This document shows, piece by piece, positions 13,664-17,951 of a DNA stretch of 17,951 nucleotides. Each line of letters starts with the position of its first letter. Positions within the stretch are counted from its first letter, which is position 1. The stretch lies in contig UQIS01000043.1 of assembly GCA_900541245.1 (NCBI GenBank), positions 1 to 17,951 on the forward strand. Reading direction: 5' to 3'. Below the pieces are notes generated by a model. It had not been told where the DNA came from. It made no database searches and saw only the letters and a list, made by a program, of their open reading frames with translations. The DNA is from an uncultured Collinsella sp. Lineage in GTDB: Bacteria; Actinomycetota; Coriobacteriia; Coriobacteriales; Coriobacteriaceae. Made by a program: the position numbers and the translations under genes.

Positions 13664-15334
13664 ATGCCTGGTGTTACCCCTGCAGAAGTTCTGTCCAACT
13701 TTGGTATTACGCTCGTTGAAGATCCCGCCGAGAATCAATCCCGTCTGCTGGTGGACCTGCCGGCGGCAGAGCTTGTCGAGCACGCTATTCGTCGCAAAGA
13801 GGGCCGTATGGCTTCTAATGGCGCGCTCGTGATCGAGACGGGGGAGCGCACTGGTCGTTCGCCCAACGATCGTTTTATCGTTGACGCCCCCGATGTTCAC
13901 GACAAGATCGCCTGGGGTGCGGTCAACCGCCCGCTGTCCGTCGAGAGCTATGAGGCCATCAAGGCCGGCATCGTCGACTATCTCAACGAGCGCGACGTGT
14001 TCGTCACGCGCGGCATGGCGGGCGCCGACCGCAACCACACGCGTCGCCTGCTTGTTGCCTGCGAGCGTGCCAGCCAGGCACTCTTCATTAAGCAAATGCT
14101 CGCCCGTCCGCTCGCCCGTGAAATCGCGCGCATCGGCGAGCCCGACTTCTGCGTGCTCGCGGCACCCGGCTACCAGTGCGACCCTGCCATCAAGGGCCTC
14201 AACTCCAGCGCCGCCGTGGTCATCAACTTCCAGGAGCGCGTGATTTTGGTCGCGGGTACCGGCTACTCCGGCGAAATCAAAAAGTCCATCTTCAGTGTCA
14301 TGAACTACCTGCTGCCTGTCGAGGACGACGTGCTGCCCATGCATTGCTCGGCCAGCATGGATCCCGTCACGCACGAGACCGCCGTGTTCTTTGGCCTGTC
14401 CGGCACCGGCAAGACCACGCTTTCGGCCAATCCCACGCGCCTGCTGATCGGCGACGACGAGCACGGTTGGTCCGACATGGGCATCTTCAACATCGAGGGT
14501 GGCTGCTACGCCAAATGCGAGGGCCTGGACGCCTTCCACGAGCCCGAGATCTTCAACGCCGTCCGTTTTGGCGCCATTTGCGAAAACGTGGTGCTCGACG
14601 AGAACCGCAAGCCCAACTACGACGACATCTCGATCACGCACAACACGCGCGTGGCCTATCCCGTCGAGCATATCCCCAACGCGTGGACCAAGGGCATGGG
14701 CACCACTCCCAGCGTCGTGCTGTTCCTGACCTGCGATGCCTTTGGCGTGCTGCCGCCTATCTCGCGCCTGACGGCCGACGCCGCCATGTATCACTTTGTG
14801 ACGGGCTTTACGGCCAAGATCCCCGGCACCGAGGTTGGCGTCACCGAGCCCACGCCCACGTTCTCCTCGCTGTTTGGCGAGCCGTTTATGCCGCTCGACC
14901 CCATGGTCTACGCTAAGATGCTCGGCGAGCGCATCGCCGACGGCCGCACGCGCGTCTACCTGGTCAACACCGGTTGGATTGGCGGCGGTTATGGCGTGGG
15001 CCATCGCATCGAGCTGGCCTACACGCGCGCCCTGGTCGCTCGCGCCCTCGACGGTACCATCGAGGACAGCGAGTTTGTGCACGACGATATCTTTAATGTC
15101 GACATTCCCACTACGTGCCACGGTGTGCCCGACGGCATCCTGGTGCCGCGCCAGTACTGGCAGAGCACCGCGCGCTACGACGAGGCAGCGCACAACCTGG
15201 CGGTGATGTTCGAGGAGAACTTCGAGAAGAAGTACTCGCACCTTCCCGAGTCCGTCAAGGCCGCCGGCCCGCACGCCCAGGTGTCCGCCGAGGCCCGTCA
15301 TCGCGGCCGCGGCTTGCTGGGACTCCGCCACTAG
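13664..15334 (+). CDS. pckA: Phosphoenolpyruvate carboxykinase (ATP)
   Basis: A 556-residue ATP-dependent PEP carboxykinase (EC 4.1.1.49), which interconverts oxaloacetate plus ATP and PEP plus CO2 plus ADP. It serves gluconeogenesis, or, in anaerobes, CO2-fixing PEP carboxylation that yields ATP. Visible are the substrate arginine in GRSPNDRF (R70), the AGTGYSGEIKKSIF lysine segment, the metal histidine in PMHCSAS (H227), the kinase P-loop GLSGTGKTT (244-252), and the second metal/nucleotide motif LIGDDEHGWSD (D264-D265), followed by GIFNIEGGCYAKC. The ATG is set by AAAGGAGG (13652-13659) directly upstream; the frame stays open further 5' but without homology. It is slightly longer than the usual 520-540 residues, with a basic C-terminal tail. 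A terminator follows at once. Confidence 0.97.
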   Translation: MPGVTPAEVLSNFGITLVEDPAENQSRLLVDLPAAELVEHAIRRKEGRMASNGALVIETGERTGRSPNDRFIVDAPDVHDKIAWGAVNRPLSVESYEAIKAGIVDYLNERDVFVTRGMAGADRNHTRRLLVACERASQALFIKQMLARPLAREIARIGEPDFCVLAAPGYQCDPAIKGLNSSAAVVINFQERVILVAGTGYSGEIKKSIFSVMNYLLPVEDDVLPMHCSASMDPVTHETAVFFGLSGTGKTTLSANPTRLLIGDDEHGWSDMGIFNIEGGCYAKCEGLDAFHEPEIFNAVRFGAICENVVLDENRKPNYDDISITHNTRVAYPVEHIPNAWTKGMGTTPSVVLFLTCDAFGVLPPISRLTADAAMYHFVTGFTAKIPGTEVGVTEPTPTFSSLFGEPFMPLDPMVYAKMLGERIADGRTRVYLVNTGWIGGGYGVGHRIELAYTRALVARALDGTIEDSEFVHDDIFNVDIPTTCHGVPDGILVPRQYWQSTARYDEAAHNLAVMFEENFEKKYSHLPESVKAAGPHAQVSAEARHRGRGLLGLRH

Positions 15335-15351
15335 CGTCGCCGCAAGTCCAT

Positions 15352-15392
15352 AACCACCACAAAGGGGACAGTTACCTTTGTGGTGGTTTTGC
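15352..15392 (+). terminator. pckA terminator formed by the CCACCACAAAG repeat, copy 2
   Basis: A perfect 14-bp stem (15352-15365 with 15375-15388) with a 9-nt loop, followed by TTTTG, 18 bp after the pckA stop. Read on the minus strand it matches the copy at 16309-16345 at 34 of 37 positions, so the same repeat is present here in opposite orientation. Confidence 0.8.
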
Positions 15393-15417
15393 TTGGGCGG
15401 ATGACTCAGGTTACAAT
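15389..15417 (+). promoter_or_regulatory. Likely promoter of the B3/4-domain gene
   Basis: TTGCTT (15389-15394) and TACAAT (15412-15417) with a 17-bp spacer. The -35 element overlaps the T-run of the preceding terminator. A start near 15424 would give a leader of about 140 nt. Confidence 0.45.
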
Positions 15418-15432
15418 ACGCCTGACATATCG

Positions 15433-15533
15433 CCCCCTTCTCCGGATGGGGACAGCGCAAGCGCTCTTGTGGCGGCACCGTAGGACTTTGAAGGTGGCCG
15501 CTGTGAGGGCGCTTTTTGTTTAGGCGCCCTCAC
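15433..15533 (+). promoter_or_regulatory. Structured leader with a possible transcription attenuator
   Basis: Between the likely promoter and the gene lie several possible helices: CCCC/GGGG (about 15433-15451), AGCG..CGCT (15454-15465), and a hairpin GCGGCACC (15472-15479) with GGTGGCCGC (15493-15501, one bulged G). GCGCTCT (15461-15467) can close this hairpin by pairing with AGGGCGC (15506-15512), which is followed directly by TTTTTGTTT: a terminator shape. The same bases can instead join a perfect 10-bp stem, 15503-15512 with 15524-15533. Mutually exclusive helices around a T-run suggest attenuation. I do not recognise a known riboswitch, and the late position of the last arm is unusual for an antiterminator. 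Confidence 0.4.
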
Positions 15534-15561
15534 TCGGGCGCGCACGATGAAGGGAGAGCGT

Positions 15562-16281
15562 ATGAAGGGCTTTGTTGCCGAGAATTCGTTTTGGGAGCTG
15601 TTTCCACAGGCGGCGGTCGGCGTCGTGGTCGTAAAGGGCATGAAGCCCGCGGCTCAGATTCCCCAGGAGGACGTGGATGCCATTGCCGCGTTGCTCGACC
15701 GCGCCAATATCGATGCGGAGCGTCACCTGACGAGCGATACCATCAGCGAGAACGCGCCGGTCAAGGCATGGCGCGAGGCCTATCGTCTGTTCAAGACCAA
15801 AAAGGGCGCGCGCTGCTCGATCGAGAACTTGCTCAAACGCGTGCTCAAAGGAAAGCCGGTGGGCCACATTACGCCCGCGGTGGATATTTACAACACGGTG
15901 TCACTGACCTACGCGCTGCCCGTGGGAGGCGAGGATCTGCACGCGATCGAGGGAGACCTTCGCCTGAAGGTGACCGACGGTGGCGATGCGTTCTTGCCGC
16001 TTGGCGAGGAGGCGGACGATCCGACGCTGCCCGGCGAGCTCGCCTACATCGATGATGCGGGCGCCGTGTGCCGCTGCTGGAACTGGCGCGACGGCGTTCG
16101 AACGGCGCTGTCCGATGATTCGGCCGATGCGTTCCTGGCGATTGAGTGCGTGGAGCCCGAGCGGATGGGGGATTGCCAGGCTGCGATCGATCGCTTAGCC
16201 GAGCTGCTTGAGCGCTATCTGGGAGCGACGGTTGTCATTAAGACGCTTGTGACCCGCGACAATCCTTGCGTGGAACTGTAG
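15562..16281 (+). CDS. B3/4 (tRNA synthetase beta-subunit-like) domain protein
   Basis: A 239-residue protein like the stand-alone B3/B4 domain of phenylalanyl-tRNA synthetase beta subunit, a fold used elsewhere for editing or nucleic-acid binding. Typical parts are VKAWREAYRLFKTKKGARCSIENLLKRVLKGKP, VGHITPAVDIYNTVSLTYALPVGGEDL, and LPGELAYIDDAGAVCRCWNWRDGVRTAL. Members are widespread but not well characterised; a role in hydrolysing misacylated tRNA or amino-acid derivatives is only suggested. The ATG at 15562 is preferred to one at 15547 because AAGGGAGAG lies between them at the right distance. A long structured leader precedes it, and the repeat-based terminator at 16308-16348 follows. 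Confidence 0.82.
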   Translation: MKGFVAENSFWELFPQAAVGVVVVKGMKPAAQIPQEDVDAIAALLDRANIDAERHLTSDTISENAPVKAWREAYRLFKTKKGARCSIENLLKRVLKGKPVGHITPAVDIYNTVSLTYALPVGGEDLHAIEGDLRLKVTDGGDAFLPLGEEADDPTLPGELAYIDDAGAVCRCWNWRDGVRTALSDDSADAFLAIECVEPERMGDCQAAIDRLAELLERYLGATVVIKTLVTRDNPCVEL

Positions 16282-16307
16282 CGGCGCCTAGAACCTATTG
16301 ATGCCCC

Positions 16308-16348
16308 AAACCACCACAAAGGTGCCTGTCCTCTTTGTGGTGGTTTTT
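16308..16348 (+). terminator. Terminator formed by the CCACCACAAAG repeat, copy 3
   Basis: A perfect 14-bp stem (16308-16321 with 16333-16346) with an 11-nt loop and a T-run (TTTTT through 16348), 26 bp after the stop of the B3/4-domain gene. It is the most complete plus-oriented copy of the repeat family in the window. Confidence 0.85.
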
Positions 16349-16397
16349 ATGTTGATGGGTTAACAAATAGGGCGTGCAGGGCTGCCGGCCGTTAAGT

Positions 16398-16422
16398 ACG
16401 GCTAAGATGTTTACCCGTTAGC
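16398..16422. promoter_or_regulatory. Candidate operator upstream of the MarR gene
   Basis: GCTAA (16401-16405) and TTAGC (16418-16422) form an inverted repeat with a 12-nt spacer, overlapped by ACGG (16398-16401) and CCGT (16415-16418). It lies about 30-50 bp before the MarR start, where MarR proteins often bind their own promoter. The arms are short, so chance is possible. Confidence 0.25.
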
Positions 16423-16451
16423 ATTATGCAAGCGAAAGGCGGTCGTCTCCC

Positions 16452-16901
16452 ATGCAGCAGAGCGACGAGACACGTTTCGAGGACTTTGTCGGACTGATCA
16501 GCGGACTCTACAAGGAGATCCAGCGCATTAAGACGTCTGAGGGCGCAAGGCTGGGTCTCAAGGGCTCCGACGTTATGTGCCTGTACTATCTTGAGCGCAG
16601 CAAGGACGGCCTGACTGGCGCCGACCTGGCTCGCATGGCAGGCGTGACCCGCGCCGCCGTCTCGCGTACGCTGGCGCATCTGGAGGAGGGTGGCTACGTC
16701 GAGGTCGATGATTCGGGCGATGCCGCCGTTAAGTATCGTGCTCCGGTGCGCCTGACCGCTCTGGGCGGCGAGAGCATGAGCGAGGCGGACCGCATCATTC
16801 GCGAGGTGCTCGATACCACCGGTAAGGCTATGGGTGTGGAGCAGCGCGAGCAGATGTATGCGTCGCTGCGCACGATTCTCAACACCCTGCGCGAGATCTA
16901 A
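16452..16901 (+). CDS. MarR family transcriptional regulator
   Basis: A 149-residue winged-helix regulator. An N-terminal dimerisation helix (FEDFVGLISGLYKEIQRIK) is followed by the DNA-binding domain: LKGSDVMCLYYLERSKDGLTGADLARMAGVTRAAVSRTLAHLEEGGYVEVDDSG, with GVTRAAVSRTLAHLEE as the recognition helix region, and the wing around residues 85-105 (KYRAPVRLTALG). The C-terminal helices complete the dimer. MarR proteins usually repress and respond to small ligands, often aromatic or lipid-like. The start ATG has AAAGG about 12 nt upstream, a weak spacing. It is 119 bp upstream of a DegV gene, on the same strand. The ligand is unknown. Confidence 0.88.
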   Translation: MQQSDETRFEDFVGLISGLYKEIQRIKTSEGARLGLKGSDVMCLYYLERSKDGLTGADLARMAGVTRAAVSRTLAHLEEGGYVEVDDSGDAAVKYRAPVRLTALGGESMSEADRIIREVLDTTGKAMGVEQREQMYASLRTILNTLREI

Positions 16902-17020
16902 GGCCGCCAAGGCATTTGCTTCCAATTAACAACTGCATAGTCCCGTTTGAGTGCGTATGCCGTGCCGGGGCATTGCTGTCAAAATTCCCCGCGAGAGGTC
17001 CGCGAAAGAAAGGATTCGCT

Positions 17021-17875
17021 ATGTCCATTCGTATTATTACCGATTCCGCGAGCGATATGTCGCCGGCTGAGCACCCCGCTCTGCGTGTTCTGCCGCTGTC
17101 CGTCACCTTTGGCACCGATGTGTACATGGATGGCGTCGACATCGATCACCAGCGCTTTTACGAGATGCTCGTGGAGCGCGATGAGCTGCCCAAGACCGGC
17201 CAGGTCAACCCGTACGCGTTTTCGCAGGCTATTGCCGAGGCGCGTGATGCCGGCGATGAGGCTGTGATTATTACCGTGGGCGCTAAGCTTTCGGGCACCA
17301 ATCAGAGTGCCCGTACCGCACTTGCCGAGGCGCCGGGCGGCGACGTGTACGTGGTGGATAGCAACAACGTCACTCTGGGTGAGCGTGTCCTGGTCGAGTA
17401 TGCCCTGCGCCTGGTGGACGAGGGCCGTAGTGCGGCCCAGATCGCGGCGGCCGTCGAGGCCGTCCGTGACCGCGTGGTCGTCATCGGCCTGCTCGAGACG
17501 CTGGAGTACCTGGTTCGCGGCGGTCGTCTATCTGCTGCGGCCGGCGCCGTGGGCACGCTGCTCAACGTGAAGCCCGTGGTGGCTGTCGAGGACGGCCTTA
17601 TCGTGCAGTTGGGCAAGGCGCGCGGTTCCAAGAACGGCCGCAACCTGCTGAACCAAAAGGTCGAAAAGTCAGGCGGCATCGACTTTTCCATGCCGCTGGC
17701 GCTGGGCTATACGGGCCTTTCGGATGCGGTGCTCAAGAAGTATGTCGAGGACAGCGCGGCACTGTGGGCTGGCCACACCGAGGGCGAGTTGCCCGTTCAC
17801 ACCATCGGCGCCACCATCGGCACCCACGTAGGCCCCGGCGCCGTCGCCGTAGCCTTCTTCCAGCCCGCCAACTAA
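17021..17875 (+). CDS. DegV family fatty-acid-binding protein
   Basis: A 284-residue DegV/EDD-fold protein. Family signs are the start MSIRIITDSASDMSP, PLSVTFGTDVYMDGVDID, the KTGQVNPYAFSQAI segment (usually 'TSQPS'), the central IITVGAKLSGTNQSAR that contacts the lipid carboxylate, the YVVDSNNVTLGE strand, and LETLEYLVRGGRLSAAAGAVGTLLNVKPVV. In Firmicutes such proteins (FakB) deliver bound fatty acids to the kinase FakA; no kinase is visible here. The ATG at 17021 follows AAAGGA by 6 bp; the frame is open upstream to 16916 without homology. The serine of the SGT motif is present. It may be co-transcribed with MarR upstream. Confidence 0.92.
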   Translation: MSIRIITDSASDMSPAEHPALRVLPLSVTFGTDVYMDGVDIDHQRFYEMLVERDELPKTGQVNPYAFSQAIAEARDAGDEAVIITVGAKLSGTNQSARTALAEAPGGDVYVVDSNNVTLGERVLVEYALRLVDEGRSAAQIAAAVEAVRDRVVVIGLLETLEYLVRGGRLSAAAGAVGTLLNVKPVVAVEDGLIVQLGKARGSKNGRNLLNQKVEKSGGIDFSMPLALGYTGLSDAVLKKYVEDSAALWAGHTEGELPVHTIGATIGTHVGPGAVAVAFFQPAN

Positions 17876-17887
17876 CCGACCTGCCAT

Positions 17888-17913
17888 AAACCACCACAAA
17901 AAGGCCAGGCGCC
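17888..17913 (-). repeat. CCACCACAAAG repeat, half copy 4
   Basis: Read on the minus strand, these 26 bases match 16321-16346 at 23 positions: one arm and the loop are present, while the opposite arm is lost (the bases beyond read AAAGAGGAGGTAG). It lies just after the DegV stop. Confidence 0.6.
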
Positions 17914-17926
17914 AAAGAGGAGGTAG

Positions 17927-17951
17927 ATGCATTTGCAGGTGGAAGGGAGCG
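17927..17951 (+). CDS. Possible start of a further gene (partial)
   Basis: GAGGAGGT (17917-17924) is followed by ATG at 17927, reading MHLQVEGS to the window end. The spacing is very short (3 nt); an in-frame TTG at 17933 or GTG at 17939 would fit better. Too little sequence to name a family. Confidence 0.3.

Noticed and set aside
13634..15478. 614-residue open frame on the minus strand
   Set aside because: It lies antisense to pckA, whose motifs are unmistakable; long antisense frames are common in high-GC genes.
15433..15533. T-box leader or a known riboswitch class
   Set aside because: No T-box sequence or other known conserved core could be identified; only alternative helices are seen.

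Overview
The window is a stretch of high-GC bacterial chromosome. The gene families, codon use and a dispersed CCACCACAAAG hairpin repeat point to an anaerobic gut actinobacterium of the class Coriobacteriia, most likely Collinsella or a close relative. This is inferred from reading the sequence, not from a database match. I see no rRNA, tRNA, CRISPR array or prophage. The only mobile-element trace is a possible transposase tail at the left edge.

Layout. Positions 1-36 (+) are probably the end of an IS3-type transposase. Positions 259-2209 (+) hold a nitroreductase-family protein and two tandem paralogous histidine phosphatases. These converge on a minus-strand block across a bidirectional terminator (2257-2293). 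The minus block, in transcription order from the right, is a cation/proton antiporter with two RCK_C domains (8651-7050), serC (6823-5699), serA (5629-4466, broken by one in-frame amber codon), a strong terminator, an M20 peptidase (4288-3068) and a short DUF1015-like protein (3028-2339). Positions 8905-9744 (+) encode a PPP-type metallophosphoesterase. A 308-bp gap follows, built around a 123-bp inverted-repeat element, then a minus-strand polysaccharide flippase-like membrane protein (11633-10053). It is divergent from a lactate permease (11814-13385, +). After a nest of palindromes comes pckA (13664-15334, +), then a B3/4-domain protein behind a structured leader (15562-16281, +), a MarR regulator (16452-16901, +) and a DegV protein (17021-17875, +). 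A possible further gene begins at the right edge.

How the genes fit together. serC and serA are the first two steps of serine synthesis from 3-phosphoglycerate, apparently one transcription unit; the amber codon would block the pathway unless it is suppressed or is a sequence error. Lactate permease and ATP-dependent PEP carboxykinase are neighbours in central carbon metabolism, but each has its own upstream region. MarR and DegV could form a lipid-related pair, since DegV proteins bind fatty acids; this is only suggested by proximity.

The most notable non-coding features are four copies (one a half copy) of a hairpin repeat, two of which double as terminators; the 18-bp-armed inverted repeat between 9860 and 9982; the palindrome and direct-repeat cluster at 13387-13524; and a possible transcription attenuator at 15433-15533. 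I found no clear evidence for a new multi-gene defence or biosynthetic system.
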